A stretch of 64,000 nucleotides of DNA from Pseudomonas putida (lineage in GTDB: Bacteria; Pseudomonadota; Gammaproteobacteria; Pseudomonadales; Pseudomonadaceae), in contig NZ_MINI01000028.1 in assembly GCF_002906855.1 (NCBI RefSeq), forward strand, positions 1,426,001-1,490,000, given 5' to 3'. The notes below the pieces were generated by a model, which worked only from the letters and a program-made list of their open reading frames with translations, did no database searches and had not been told where the DNA came from. The translations under genes were made by a program, and so were the position numbers. Below, piece by piece: positions 1 through 8,625 of the stretch; the first letter of the stretch is position 1; every line of letters begins with the position of its first letter.

Positions 1-1
1 A

Positions 2-511
2 CTGGCGGTATTCCTGCTGATGGCGGTTTTCCTCTACAAAGGGCTGTTCCTCAAGCCCGACGAGTTGCCGTCGGCGATGATCGGCAAACCGTTCCCGGCG
101 TTTGCCCTGGCGTCGACCCAGGGTGAGCGCAACCTGACCCAGGCCGACCTGCATGGCCGACCAGCGTTGGTCAACGTGTGGGCCACCTGGTGCCCGTCGT
201 GCAAGGTCGAGCACCCGTACCTGAACCAGCTGGCCCAGCAGGGCGTGGTGATCCACGGTATCAACTACAAGGACGACAACGCAGCCGCGCAGAAATGGCT
301 GGCCGAGTTCCACAACCCGTACCAGCTGGATATCCGCGACGAGCAGGGCAGCCTGGGGCTGGACCTGGGCGTGTATGGCGCACCGGAAACCTTCCTCATC
401 GACGCCAAGGGCATCATCCGCTACAAGCACGTCGGTATCGTCGACGCCGACGTGTGGCGCGAGCAGCTGGCGCCGCTATACCAGGGCCTGGTCGACGAGG
501 CCAAGCCATGA
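2..511 (+). CDS. ccmG: Thiol:disulfide interchange protein CcmG/DsbE (5' end outside window)
   Basis: Periplasmic, membrane-anchored thioredoxin-like protein that reduces apocytochrome c (or CcmH) cysteines before heme attachment. The reading frame is open to the first base of the window, so the true start lies upstream; the first visible residues are the end of an N-terminal membrane anchor (LAVFLLMAVFLYKGLFL). The redox motif WATWCPSCK is visible, and the Pro-containing loop GVYGAPETF is typical of CcmG. The stop overlaps the ccmH start (ATGA), so the genes are translationally coupled in the ccm operon. Family assignment is firm; only the N-terminus is missing. Confidence 0.95.
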   Translation: MAVFLLMAVFLYKGLFLKPDELPSAMIGKPFPAFALASTQGERNLTQADLHGRPALVNVWATWCPSCKVEHPYLNQLAQQGVVIHGINYKDDNAAAQKWLAEFHNPYQLDIRDEQGSLGLDLGVYGAPETFLIDAKGIIRYKHVGIVDADVWREQLAPLYQGLVDEAKP

Positions 512-984
512 GGCGCTGGCTGGCAGCCGCCGTGCTGGGCATGAGCCTGGCCGGCGTGGCCAAGGCGGCCATCGATACCTACCAGTTCCGCGATGACGCC
601 GAGCGCGAGCGTTACCAGCAACTGACCAAGGAACTGCGCTGCCCCAAGTGCCAGAACCAGGACATCGCCGACTCCAACGCACCGATCGCCGCCGACCTGC
701 GCCGCGAGATCTTCCGCATGCTCGGCGAAGGCAAGAGCAACCAGCAGATCGTCGACTTCATGGTCGATCGCTATGGCGATTTCGTGCGCTACAAGCCGGC
801 GCTCAGCGGCCGCACCTGGCTGCTCTGGTTCGGCCCGGGCATCCTGCTGGCCGGTGGTTTCGTGGTGCTGGCGGTGATCGTCCGCCGTCGCCGTGGCCCG
901 GCAAGCCAGGCCGCACAGGAACTGTCCGTCGAAGAACGCGAGCGTCTCGCCAAACTGCTGGAAAAAGAACAGACCCATGACTGA
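508..984 (+). CDS. ccmH: Cytochrome c-type biogenesis protein CcmH (CycL)
   Basis: Heme lyase component, a periplasmic thiol-redox protein that handles the CXXCH cysteines of apocytochrome c. The 158-residue product has a signal peptide ([19 protein letters not shown]), the CcmH/CycL active-site motif LRCPKCQNQ near residue 45, and one C-terminal membrane helix ([21 protein letters not shown]) followed by basic residues. The start at 508 is chosen because it overlaps the ccmG stop and begins directly at the signal peptide. Its end overlaps the ccmI start by 8 bases. It is the short Pseudomonas form without a fused CcmI domain. Confidence 0.95.
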   Translation: MRRWLAAAVLGMSLAGVAKAAIDTYQFRDDAERERYQQLTKELRCPKCQNQDIADSNAPIAADLRREIFRMLGEGKSNQQIVDFMVDRYGDFVRYKPALSGRTWLLWFGPGILLAGGFVVLAVIVRRRRGPASQAAQELSVEERERLAKLLEKEQTHD

Positions 985-2167
985 ATTCTGGCTTAGCGCG
1001 GGCCTGCTGCTGCTCGCCGCCCTCGGCTTTCTGCTGATCCCGATCCTGCGTGGCCGTCGCCAGCAGCAGGAAGAAGACCGCACCGCTTTGAACGTCGCCC
1101 TGTACCAGGAGCGCGTAGCCGAACTGGCCGCCCAGCAGGCCGCCGGCGTGCTCGACCAGGCGCAAATGGCCAAGGGCCGCGATGAGGCGGCCCGTGAGCT
1201 GCTGGCCGATACCGAAGGCGCAGAACCTGCACGCCAGGGGCACCTGGGCAAGGCCCTGCCATTGCTGGCGGCCGTACTGGTGCCAGTACTGGCACTGGGA
1301 CTGTACCTGCACTTTGGCGCGGCGGACAAGGTCGAGCTGACCCAGGAATTCGCCGCTGCACCGAAGACCATGGACGAAATGACCACGCGTCTCGAGCGTG
1401 CCGTGCAGGCCCAGCCGGACTCGGCCGAAGGCCTGTACTTCCTTGGCCGTGCCTACATGGCCCAGCAACGCCCGGCCGACGCGGCACGGGCCTACGAGCG
1501 CGCCGTCGCCCTGGCCGGTCGCCAGCCAGAACTGCTCGGCCAGTGGGCCCAGGCGCTGTACTTCGCCGCCGACAAGAAATGGAGCGCGCAGGTGCAGGCG
1601 CTGACCGACGAAGCGCTCAAGGCCGACCCGAACGAGGTCACCAGCCTTGGCTTGCGGGGCATCGCCGCCTTCGAGGGTGAGCGCTACCAGGAAGCCATCG
1701 ACTACTGGAACCGACTGCTGGCGCAATTGCCCGAAGGCGATGCCTCGCGGGCGGCACTGCAAGGTGGCATCGACCGCGCCGCGGAGCGGCTGGGCAGCAC
1801 CGGCAGCAAAGCCCAGGCCACTACGACAGCCCGCCTGAAGGTGCGGGTGGAACTGGCGGCGGCGCTCAAGGACAAGGTCAAGCCTGACGACACCGTGTTC
1901 ATCTTCGCCCGTGCCAGCAATGGCCCGCCCATGCCGCTGGCGGCCAAGCGGGTGACCGTGGCGCAATTGCCGCTGGAGGTGGAATTGTCCGATGCTGACG
2001 CTATGCTGCCGCAGATGAAACTGTCCCAATTCGCCGAAGTCCAACTGGTTGCACGAGTATCGCGCGCCGGCCAGCCGACCCGCGGCGAATGGATCGGCCA
2101 GGGTGCGCCTCTGGCCAATACCACCCAGGCCACCCAGCACCTGACCATTGACAGCCCAGACCAGTAA
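977..2167 (+). CDS. ccmI: Cytochrome c maturation protein CcmI, TPR domain
   Basis: Apocytochrome c chaperone of the System I heme lyase complex. The 396-residue protein has an N-terminal membrane helix ([21 protein letters not shown]), a cytoplasmic coiled segment, a second helix ([20 protein letters not shown]) near residue 100, then periplasmic TPR repeats (for example [20 protein letters not shown] and a second copy near residue 220). The C-terminal domain ([20 protein letters not shown] onward) is the beta-rich region seen in CycH-type proteins. The start at 977 overlaps ccmH; the longer upstream frame would read through ccmH and is rejected. Confidence 0.93.
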   Translation: MTEFWLSAGLLLLAALGFLLIPILRGRRQQQEEDRTALNVALYQERVAELAAQQAAGVLDQAQMAKGRDEAARELLADTEGAEPARQGHLGKALPLLAAVLVPVLALGLYLHFGAADKVELTQEFAAAPKTMDEMTTRLERAVQAQPDSAEGLYFLGRAYMAQQRPADAARAYERAVALAGRQPELLGQWAQALYFAADKKWSAQVQALTDEALKADPNEVTSLGLRGIAAFEGERYQEAIDYWNRLLAQLPEGDASRAALQGGIDRAAERLGSTGSKAQATTTARLKVRVELAAALKDKVKPDDTVFIFARASNGPPMPLAAKRVTVAQLPLEVELSDADAMLPQMKLSQFAEVQLVARVSRAGQPTRGEWIGQGAPLANTTQATQHLTIDSPDQ

Positions 2168-2179
2168 GAGAACAACGCC

Positions 2180-2599
2180 ATGCACAGCACCGTCCGCTTG
2201 ACCCTGATTACCCTGGCCCTGGGGTTGTCCGCGTGTACGGCGCATCAACCGTATGAGCAGCCGTCGCCGCCGATCGAGACAGCGCCACCGCACCAGGGGC
2301 CCGCAGTGAAACCGTTGCCAGGCGGCCAGCCGTCGACCCAGCCGAGCAAGCCAGCGGCGATTCCCAAGCCGATGCCACGCACTTCGGCCAGCTTCGCGCC
2401 GCCGCCGGGTGGCGCCAGCCACTGGGATCCGAAGCTTGGGGTGTATGTGCTGGAGAACAAGACCAATGTCTTTTACCGGCAGCGTACCTACTACCGCTAT
2501 GACAATGGCTGGAGCTGGTCGTTGAACCCGGATGGCCCATGGCAAGAAACCGACAGCAGCGGTGTGCCGGGTGGGTTGGGGCGCGCTTACGGGCAGTAA
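2180..2599 (+). CDS. Small proline-rich lipoprotein of unknown function
   Basis: 139-residue predicted lipoprotein. The N-terminus is a short signal sequence ending in a lipobox (ALGLSACTAH), so Cys19 would be lipidated. A proline-rich linker follows (about residues 24-70), then a compact C-terminal aromatic domain with YYRYDNGWSWSLNPDG. It starts 12 bases after ccmI and is probably the last gene of the ccm transcript, since a long inverted repeat follows. I do not recognise a characterised family. Position suggests a cell-envelope role but not a ccm function. Confidence 0.8.
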   Translation: MHSTVRLTLITLALGLSACTAHQPYEQPSPPIETAPPHQGPAVKPLPGGQPSTQPSKPAAIPKPMPRTSASFAPPPGGASHWDPKLGVYVLENKTNVFYRQRTYYRYDNGWSWSLNPDGPWQETDSSGVPGGLGRAYGQ

Positions 2600-2607
2600 A
2601 TTTTGAG

Positions 2608-2715
2608 GCTTGCAGGTGTTCGCCTTTAGAGGTTTAGCTCCTGAGAGATCGAGCGCCGCGCGGGCGGCGCTCGATCTCACAGCCGCTGCAACTCTCCCGG
2701 CGAACACCTGGAAGC
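2608..2715. repeat. Nested inverted repeat after the ccm operon
   Basis: Inner perfect 15-bp stem (2645-2659 with 2664-2678, loop GCGG) nested inside an outer 17-bp inverted repeat (2608-2624 with 2699-2715) that has one mismatch. There is no clean U-run after the inner stem. It could be a transcription end point for the ccm operon or a mobile REP/BIME-like element; its core differs from the REP family elsewhere in the window. Confidence 0.7.
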
Positions 2716-2834
2716 CCTGACACGCTCTCAAACCCACCCAACCCCTACAGTACAGTTTCCCGCTGTTTTCCCAATTGACTGTACCGGCCAGTTACTCCGC
2801 ATAATGCCCCTCTGAAACTCAAAGGAAGGGTGGC

Positions 2835-3773
2835 ATGCGCAAGACAATCCTAGTACTGGTAGAAACCGTCGACGATTATCTGCCACTACTCGAACAGGCC
2901 GGCTACCGACTGATTCGTGCCCCATCCCCGCAAATGCGTACCGACGCCATCCAGCGCCATGCCGGCGAGATCGACGCCGTGCTGACCCGAGGCCCGTTGG
3001 GCCTGACCGCTGCTGAGATCGCTGCCTTGCCCAAGCTGCAGATCATCTGCGTGATCGGTGCTGGTTACGAGCAGGTCGACCTGGCCGCCGCTGCCGCCCG
3101 TGGAATCACTGTCACCAATGGCGCCGGCGCCAATGCCGCGGCCGTCGCCGACCACACCCTGGCCATGCTGCTGGCGCTGTTGCGCGACATTCCTCATGCC
3201 GACGCCAGTACGCGTCGTGGCGAGTGGAACCGGGTGATCAGCCCTTCAGTCAGCGGCAAGCGCCTGGGCCTGCTGGGCCTCGGCGCGGTCGGCCAGGCCA
3301 TCGCCAAGCGCGCCAGCCTGGGCTTCGACATGAGCATCAGCTACCACAGCCGCACCCCGCGAACGGACGTGCCGTACACCTGGTACGACAGCCCGTTGCA
3401 CCTGGCCGAGGCTGTCGACATTCTGGTCATCGCCACCCCCGGTGGCGCCAATACCCGCCACCTGGTCGATGCCCAGGTGCTCGAGGCGCTGGGCGCGGAG
3501 GGTTACCTGGTGAATATCGCCCGGGCCAGCGTGGTCGACACCCGGGCGCTGGTATCAGCCCTTGAACAAGGCCGGCTTGCCGGCGCCGCGCTCGATGTGT
3601 TCGATGACGAACCCTCCGTGCCTGATGCCCTGAAGGCCCTTGGCAACACGGTGCTCACGCCCCATGTGGCTGGTCAGTCGCCCGAGGCCGCACGTGATAC
3701 CGTGGCCTTGGTGCTGCGCAACCTGCAGGCCTTCTTTGCCGGCGAACCGGTGCTCACGCCGGTCCGCGCGTAA
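2835..3773 (+). CDS. D-isomer-specific 2-hydroxyacid dehydrogenase
   Basis: 312-residue NAD(P)-dependent 2-hydroxyacid dehydrogenase, probably acting on glyoxylate, hydroxypyruvate or another 2-ketoacid. The Rossmann fingerprint is GLLGLGAVGQAIAKRA (about residues 144-159). Catalytic elements are visible in order: Arg in NIARASVVD, Glu in DVFDDEPSVP, and His in LTPHVAGQSPEA. It is a single gene with an AAAGGAAGG ribosome-binding site before the ATG. In Pseudomonas such genes are often called glyoxylate/hydroxypyruvate reductase, which would fit the glyoxylate theme, but substrate cannot be read from sequence. Confidence 0.85.
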   Translation: MRKTILVLVETVDDYLPLLEQAGYRLIRAPSPQMRTDAIQRHAGEIDAVLTRGPLGLTAAEIAALPKLQIICVIGAGYEQVDLAAAAARGITVTNGAGANAAAVADHTLAMLLALLRDIPHADASTRRGEWNRVISPSVSGKRLGLLGLGAVGQAIAKRASLGFDMSISYHSRTPRTDVPYTWYDSPLHLAEAVDILVIATPGGANTRHLVDAQVLEALGAEGYLVNIARASVVDTRALVSALEQGRLAGAALDVFDDEPSVPDALKALGNTVLTPHVAGQSPEAARDTVALVLRNLQAFFAGEPVLTPVRA

Positions 3774-3820
3774 CCTTTTCAATACCCACCCGGTATTGCC
3801 CGGATCACAAGGAGCGTTTG

Positions 3821-4609
3821 ATGCAACTCGAAATTTTCCAGGTCGATGCCTTCTGCGCCGAGCCTTTTGGTGGCAACCCAGCGGCGGTGATCCCGCTGCA
3901 AAGCTGGCTGCCGGACGATGTGCTGCAACGCATCGCCGAAGAGAACAACCTGTCGGAAACGGCCTACTTCGTGCGCAATGGTGAGAGCTTCGACCTGCGC
4001 TGGTTTACCCCCACCGTTGAGGTCGACTTGTGCGGCCACGCCACACTGGCCTCGGCTTACGTGCTGTTCGAACAACTGGGCGAGAAAACCGAAGTGCTGT
4101 GCTTCAACACCCGCAGTGGCGAGTTGCGGGTCAGCCGTGGCGCCGACGGCCTGCTGGCCATGGACTTCCCGGCCAAGCAGCCGCAAGCCGTGGAGGTGCC
4201 AGCCGGCTTGCTGGAGGCGCTGGGCCTGAGCGCGGCCAAGGCCGTCTACCGTTCTGACGACTATGTGGTGGTGGTCGATGACGCCGCGCTGCTCGACCCG
4301 CTGAAGCCCGATTTCGTCGCCTTGTCGGCATTCGAAGTGCGTGGCATCGCGGTCACTGCCGCTGGCCGTGGTTTCGACTTCGTCACCCGCTGGTTCGGCC
4401 CGCGAGTCGGCGTCAATGAAGACCCGGTTACCGGCTCTGCGCATACCTCGCTGGCGCCGGTGTGGGCCGAGCGGCTGGGCAAGTCGTCGCTGAGCTGCGA
4501 GCAGGGCGGGGCACGCAAAGGGCAGCTGCACTGTGAAGTGCCCGGCACTGGCCGGGTGATCATCAGCGGGCGTGCGGCGCTGTACTTGCGCGGCAACGTG
4601 TTCATCTGA
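3821..4609 (+). CDS. PhzF-family isomerase/epimerase-like protein
   Basis: 262-residue PhzF/diaminopimelate-epimerase-fold protein. The PhzF signatures are visible: the N-terminal FQVDAFCAEPFGGNPAAV, the acid-containing loop EENNLSETAYF (Glu aligned with the PhzF general acid), the CGHATLASA block, and a C-terminal EDPVTGSAHTSL motif. The start at 3821 is chosen over an in-frame TTG three bases upstream because AAGGAGCG lies at the right distance. It is a standalone member, not part of a phenazine cluster, so the substrate is unknown. Confidence 0.88.
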   Translation: MQLEIFQVDAFCAEPFGGNPAAVIPLQSWLPDDVLQRIAEENNLSETAYFVRNGESFDLRWFTPTVEVDLCGHATLASAYVLFEQLGEKTEVLCFNTRSGELRVSRGADGLLAMDFPAKQPQAVEVPAGLLEALGLSAAKAVYRSDDYVVVVDDAALLDPLKPDFVALSAFEVRGIAVTAAGRGFDFVTRWFGPRVGVNEDPVTGSAHTSLAPVWAERLGKSSLSCEQGGARKGQLHCEVPGTGRVIISGRAALYLRGNVFI

Positions 4610-4686
4610 CCGCATGGGTGGGCTGCGGGCGCTGTGGTGTGGGGCCCGATCTATACTTGCTGGCCCAACCTGCAAGGAGCCCCACC

Positions 4687-5094
4687 ATGACCCTGGAAAA
4701 AAGCGGTAGCTGCCTCTGCGGTGAAACCCGTCTGCGCGTCACTGTCGACAACACCCATATCAGCGCATGCCATTGCAGCATGTGCCGCAAATGGACCGGC
4801 GGCCCGCTGCTGGTCGTGGACTGCAGCCAAGCGCCGGTCTTCGAGGGGCGGGCGCCGGCGGTCTACGATTCCTCCGAGTGGGCCCAGCGTGGCTTTTGCA
4901 GCCGTTGCGGCACGCACCTGTATTACCGGCTCAAGGACAAGGACCACTATGCGGTGCCTGTGGGCCTGCTGGACGGGGATGAGGCCTGGGAGTTCGACCT
5001 GCAGATCTTCGTCGAGCAGAAACCCGCCTGGTATTGCTTCGCCAACCAGACCACGGAACTGACCGGCGAGCAAGCGTTCGAGCAGTTCGGCTGA
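4687..5094 (+). CDS. GFA/DUF636-family zinc-binding protein
   Basis: 135-residue member of the glutathione-dependent formaldehyde-activating (GFA, Mss4-like) family. Zinc ligands are the cysteines in SCLCGETRLRV, CHCSMCRKW and CSRCGTHLYY, the usual spacing of the family. The start at 4687 follows AAGGAGCC. The family was named for glutathione adducts of formaldehyde but most members have no proven activity, and there is no formaldehyde dehydrogenase next to this one. It appears to be a single-gene unit. Confidence 0.88.
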   Translation: MTLEKSGSCLCGETRLRVTVDNTHISACHCSMCRKWTGGPLLVVDCSQAPVFEGRAPAVYDSSEWAQRGFCSRCGTHLYYRLKDKDHYAVPVGLLDGDEAWEFDLQIFVEQKPAWYCFANQTTELTGEQAFEQFG

Positions 5095-5257
5095 GCCATT
5101 CCCCGCGGGAATGCCTGCATGCGCAAAGATCCTTTGCCGCCAGCGCTGCACAGCATTAGCCTGCGCGCTGCGTCAGCATGGATCACCACGCGAGCTTGCC
5201 AAACCAGTGCATTCCTGAGAAAAGGGCGCCCTTGAATTTCAGCGTTGGAGCATGCCC

Positions 5258-5596
5258 ATGAGCACAGAACTGCAGATCACCGACCTCGTCGAAGGCGACG
5301 GCAAAGCCGCCGTCAAAGGCGCCCTGATCACCACCCAGTACACCGGCTGGCTGGCCGACGGCAGCGAGTTTGACTCGTCGTGGTCGCGCGGCAAGCCGTT
5401 CCAGTGCGTGATTGGCACCGGCCGTGTCATCAAAGGTTGGGACCAAGGGCTGATGGCCATGCGCGTGGGCGGCAAGCGCAAGCTGCAGGTGCCAGCGCAC
5501 CTGGGGTATGGCGAACGTAGCGTGGGGGCGATTCCGCCGAATTCGGACCTGACCTTCGAGATCGAGTTGCTGGAAGTTTTGACGCGGGGTGATTGA
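5258..5596 (+). CDS. FKBP-type peptidyl-prolyl cis-trans isomerase
   Basis: Single-domain FKBP of 112 residues that catalyses proline isomerisation in protein folding. FKBP hallmarks are present: YTGWLADGSEFDSSW, a VIKGWDQGL core, and LGYGERSVGAIPPNSDLTFE near the C-terminus. There is no signal peptide, so it is cytoplasmic. The start at 5258 is preferred over the ATG at 5252 because GGAG at 5247-5250 lies 7 bases from it but only 1 base from the earlier ATG. Confidence 0.92.
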   Translation: MSTELQITDLVEGDGKAAVKGALITTQYTGWLADGSEFDSSWSRGKPFQCVIGTGRVIKGWDQGLMAMRVGGKRKLQVPAHLGYGERSVGAIPPNSDLTFEIELLEVLTRGD

Positions 5597-5833
5597 TTGC
5601 AGTGGGGCTGGGAGGTGCATGCCTTGGGTTTTGCAGCGCCTGTGAGATCGGGCGCCTCAAAACTCAAGGCGAACATATTTGTGCAACACTTCTGCTCTAA
5701 CGTAATCCTTGCCTAGGGAACGGCATCCACACTCAAGGAGGAACCAAACGGGTTGCGGACACTCTGAGTCCTGCTCGTTGCCAAGGATGGCAATCACTAA
5801 CACGGATGCCTCGCGGCATAGGCCACGGGGCAA

Positions 5834-5864
5834 TGTGGCGGGTATCCAGATACCTTTTGCCACA
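5834..5864 (+). promoter_or_regulatory. Hairpin just upstream of the histidine phosphatase start
   Basis: TGTGGC (5834-5839) pairs with GCCACA (5859-5864), enclosing GGTATC (5841-5846) and GATACC (5849-5854). It ends 13 bases before the ATG at 5878, in a leader without a strong ribosome-binding site. It could influence translation or be incidental. The rest of 5597-5833 shows no recognisable gene. Confidence 0.4.
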
Positions 5865-5877
5865 AGAGCCTGCTTGC

Positions 5878-6540
5878 ATGAAGTTGCCATCTTTCTTTCG
5901 ACGTCGCCGCCGCCTGTTGCTCAGCCTGGCGCTCGTCGCTGCGGCTGTGCCGCTGACACTGGAAGTGGTCGAGAGCCGTGCTCAACCGGTCGACGGCACC
6001 CAGACGCTGGTATTCCTGCGCCATGCCGAAAAGCCCGGTGAAGGCCTGGGGCAACTGAACTGCCAGGGCCTCAATCGCGCGCTGGACCTGGCCACCTTGT
6101 TGCCGGAGCGTTTCGGCAAGGCGGATTATGTGTTTGCGGCCAACCCCTCGCGGCATGTCGAGGAAGGCAGCCAGGACCAGAGCTACAGCTACATCCGCCC
6201 GCTGATGACCATCACGCCCAGCGCCATACGCCTGGGGTTGCCGGTCAATATCGACTTCGGCGCCAACGACACCGACGAACTCGCCGACGAATTGCTCAGC
6301 GAGAAGTACCGTAATGCCACCGTCTATACCGCCTGGTCTCATGGCTACCTGCCGGAGCTGATCAACGCCGTGGCCGGCAAGGCGTTGGGCGATGAGCGGG
6401 TGATCACCAAGGACTGGAGCGGCGACGATTTCGATACCCTCTACGTCCTCACCCTGACCTGGCACGACGGCAAGGCCAGCCTGCTCAGCCGCAACGTTCG
6501 CCAGGGCCTGAATGGCGGTGCCCATAGCTGCCCGACCTGA
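5878..6540 (+). CDS. Histidine phosphatase superfamily protein with N-terminal signal anchor
   Basis: 220-residue exported or membrane-anchored phosphatase-like protein. It begins with a highly basic segment and a hydrophobic stretch (FFRRRRRLLLSLALVAAAVP), giving a signal anchor or Tat-like leader without a clear twin-Arg motif. The phosphohistidine motif FLRHAEKPGEG follows near residue 47, and an SHG motif (AWSHGYLPEL) is found later. The start at 5878 puts the signal sequence at the N-terminus; an in-frame ATG at 5806 would add 24 poorly supported residues. The substrate is unknown. Confidence 0.78.
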   Translation: MKLPSFFRRRRRLLLSLALVAAAVPLTLEVVESRAQPVDGTQTLVFLRHAEKPGEGLGQLNCQGLNRALDLATLLPERFGKADYVFAANPSRHVEEGSQDQSYSYIRPLMTITPSAIRLGLPVNIDFGANDTDELADELLSEKYRNATVYTAWSHGYLPELINAVAGKALGDERVITKDWSGDDFDTLYVLTLTWHDGKASLLSRNVRQGLNGGAHSCPT

Positions 6541-6584
6541 TCCGCTGTTACTGTCCTGGCAAGGAGTCAGGACAGGGAAGGGCA

Positions 6585-7778
6585 ATGACGCAACGGGTGA
6601 CGGTAATCGGTGGTGGCGTGGTCGGCCTGGCGACGGCCTATGCGCTGGTGCGCGAAGGCCTGTCGGTGGTGCTGGTCGAGGCGCGAGACCAGTTGGCCTC
6701 GGCGACCAGCTTCGCCAATGGCGGGCAGCTTTCCTATCGCTATGTGGCGCCGTTGGCCGATGCCGGTGTGCCGTGGCAGGCGCTTGGCTGGTTATTGCGG
6801 GGTGACTCGCCACTGCGCCTGCGCTTGCGCCTGGACGTTGCCCAATGGCGCTGGTTGTTGGCGTTCGTGATGGCTTGCCGCAGCAGCGTCAATCGCCGTA
6901 ACGCCGCACAGCTGCTGGAGTTGGCCTTGCACAGCCAGGCCACCCTGAAATGCTGGCGTGAAGATGATGGCCTGAGTGATTTCGCCTGGCGGCAGAACGG
7001 CAAGCTGGTGGCCTTTCGCAGTGAGCGGGCGTTCGCCCATGGGCGCGAGCATCTGCTCGATCCGGATCGTCAACGAGTGCTCGGTGCCAGCGAAGTCAGG
7101 GCGCTGGAGCCGGCGTTGGCGGATGCGCCCTTTATCGGCGCCGTGCTGACCCCGGATGAGGAAGTCGCCGATTGCCATCGATTCTGCGAGCGGCTTGCGG
7201 AGCGATTGCGTGCATCCGGGCAGTGCCAATTCCTACTGGGTAGGCCGGTCACGCGGCTGATCAGCCGTGATGATCGGGTGGTGGCACTGCAGCTAGGGCG
7301 TGAACAGATGGATGTCGAGCGACTGGTACTATGCGCCGGCCATCGAAGTGCTGGGCTGGCGCTACCGGGGTTGCGGCTGCCGGTCTATCCGCTCAAGGGT
7401 TACAGCCTGACGGCAGCGATCACAGCGGAGCATCGGGCGCCTGAGCTAAGCATTACTGACTACGAACGCAAGATCGTTTACGCGCGGCTCGACCAGCAAC
7501 TGCGAGTAGCGGCGATGGTGGATATCGTCGGCTACGACGAAACGGTGGATGCGCGCAGGCTCGACAGCATGCGTCGACAGGCGCTGGAGACATTGCCGCG
7601 GGCGGCGGATTACGCGGGGGCGGTGGAATGGGCGGGGATGCGACCGGCGACGCCGACCGGAGTGCCTATCGTCGGGGCTTGCGCCTATCGCAACCTGTGG
7701 CTGAACCTGGGGCATGGGGCCTTGGGGTTTACCTTGGCCTGTGGCAGTGGCGAGCGGTTGGCTCGATTACTGTGTTGA
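6585..7778 (+). CDS. FAD-dependent D-amino-acid dehydrogenase-like oxidoreductase
   Basis: 397-residue DAO-family flavoprotein resembling DadA. The N-terminal FAD-binding fingerprint VIGGGVVGLATAYALV is followed by the ribose-binding acid in VVLVEARDQ. The TSFANGGQLSY segment is typical of DadA-type enzymes, and the C-terminal WAGMRPATPTGVPIVGAC closes the FAD site. Such enzymes oxidise D-amino acids or related amines and pass electrons to quinones. It is not next to an alanine racemase, so it is probably a DadA paralog rather than the main D-alanine dehydrogenase. The upstream spacer is 44 bases. Confidence 0.85.
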   Translation: MTQRVTVIGGGVVGLATAYALVREGLSVVLVEARDQLASATSFANGGQLSYRYVAPLADAGVPWQALGWLLRGDSPLRLRLRLDVAQWRWLLAFVMACRSSVNRRNAAQLLELALHSQATLKCWREDDGLSDFAWRQNGKLVAFRSERAFAHGREHLLDPDRQRVLGASEVRALEPALADAPFIGAVLTPDEEVADCHRFCERLAERLRASGQCQFLLGRPVTRLISRDDRVVALQLGREQMDVERLVLCAGHRSAGLALPGLRLPVYPLKGYSLTAAITAEHRAPELSITDYERKIVYARLDQQLRVAAMVDIVGYDETVDARRLDSMRRQALETLPRAADYAGAVEWAGMRPATPTGVPIVGACAYRNLWLNLGHGALGFTLACGSGERLARLLC

Positions 7779-7784
7779 CTGTAC

Positions 7785-7866
7785 TGGCCTCTTCGCGGGA
7801 CAAGCCCGCGCATACAGGATCGCGCCGGACCTGTAGGAGCGGGCTTGCCCCGCGACGAGGCCGGCA
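7785..7866. repeat. REP pair (putida-type), facing arms
   Basis: Two inverted copies of the REP palindrome, with GGCCTCTTCGCGGGACAAGC on one side and GTAGGAGCGGGCTTGC...GACGAGGCC on the other. It lies between two convergent genes, the usual REP location, and may also protect or terminate transcripts. Confidence 0.85.
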
Positions 7867-7880
7867 CAGACGAAGCGGTA

Positions 7881-8609
7881 TTACCGCCCGAACTTCATCG
7901 GCCAGCCCACCACCTTCTTCGTCCGCGGTGTGGCATAGGTGCGCACCTTGGAGGTGCTGAGCCCCATCCGCACCAGCGACTCGGCAATGGTCACCGCCGC
8001 GCTCACGCCATCGACCACCGGCACCCCGGTACGCTGGCGAATCTGCTCGTCCAGTCCGGCCATGCCGCCGCAGCCCAGGCAGATCACCTCGGCCTTGTCG
8101 TCACGCACAGCACGTTCGGCCTGCTCGACGATGGCCTCCACCGCGCGTAGCGGGTCTGCTTCCAGTTCCAGCACCGCCAGGCCACTGGCCCGTACCGAGG
8201 CACAACGGTCATACAGCCCGGAAAGCTTCAGGCGGTCTTCGATCAGTGGCACGGTGCGGTCCAGGGTGGTCACCACCGAATAGGCGTGGCCCAGGTACAT
8301 GGCGGTGCTGGCGGCGGCATCGGTGATGTCCACCACCGGTACGTCGAGCAATTCCTGCAGGCCCTCGCGGCCATGCTCACCGTAGCCGGCCTGGATCACG
8401 GCATCGTAGGGGCCGTCGTAGGCCAGCACCCGGTCCATAACGGCGATGGCAGCCAGGTAGCTCTCGAAATTGCCTTCCACCGATTCGGCGCCGAACCAGG
8501 GGGTCAGGCCGATGATTTCCGTGCCGGGCGCGGCGACGCTGCGCGCCTGCTCGGCAATGGCCTCAGTGATGGCTTCGGTGGTGTTGACGTTGGCGATCAG
8601 AATACGCAT
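7881..8609 (-). CDS. Asp/Glu/hydantoin racemase-family protein lacking the first catalytic Cys
   Basis: 242-residue member of the hydantoin/allantoin racemase family. The fold markers are RILIANVNTTEA at the N-terminus, YSVVTTLDRT and PVVDGVSAAV. In two-base racemases one cysteine sits in an ACFGDPG motif and the second in LGCAGM. Here the first reads AGYGEHG (Gly75 in place of Cys) while the second is intact (LGCGGM, Cys180). That pattern recalls the single-Cys arylmalonate decarboxylase/isomerase branch. The start at 8609 has GGAGG upstream; the longer frame overlaps the permease gene. It lies 16 bases downstream of the NCS1 permease in one operon. Racemase activity is doubtful; family membership is firm. 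Confidence 0.85.
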   Translation of the reverse strand: MRILIANVNTTEAITEAIAEQARSVAAPGTEIIGLTPWFGAESVEGNFESYLAAIAVMDRVLAYDGPYDAVIQAGYGEHGREGLQELLDVPVVDITDAAASTAMYLGHAYSVVTTLDRTVPLIEDRLKLSGLYDRCASVRASGLAVLELEADPLRAVEAIVEQAERAVRDDKAEVICLGCGGMAGLDEQIRQRTGVPVVDGVSAAVTIAESLVRMGLSTSKVRTYATPRTKKVVGWPMKFGR

Positions 8610-8625
8610 GGGCAGTCCTCCTTGA

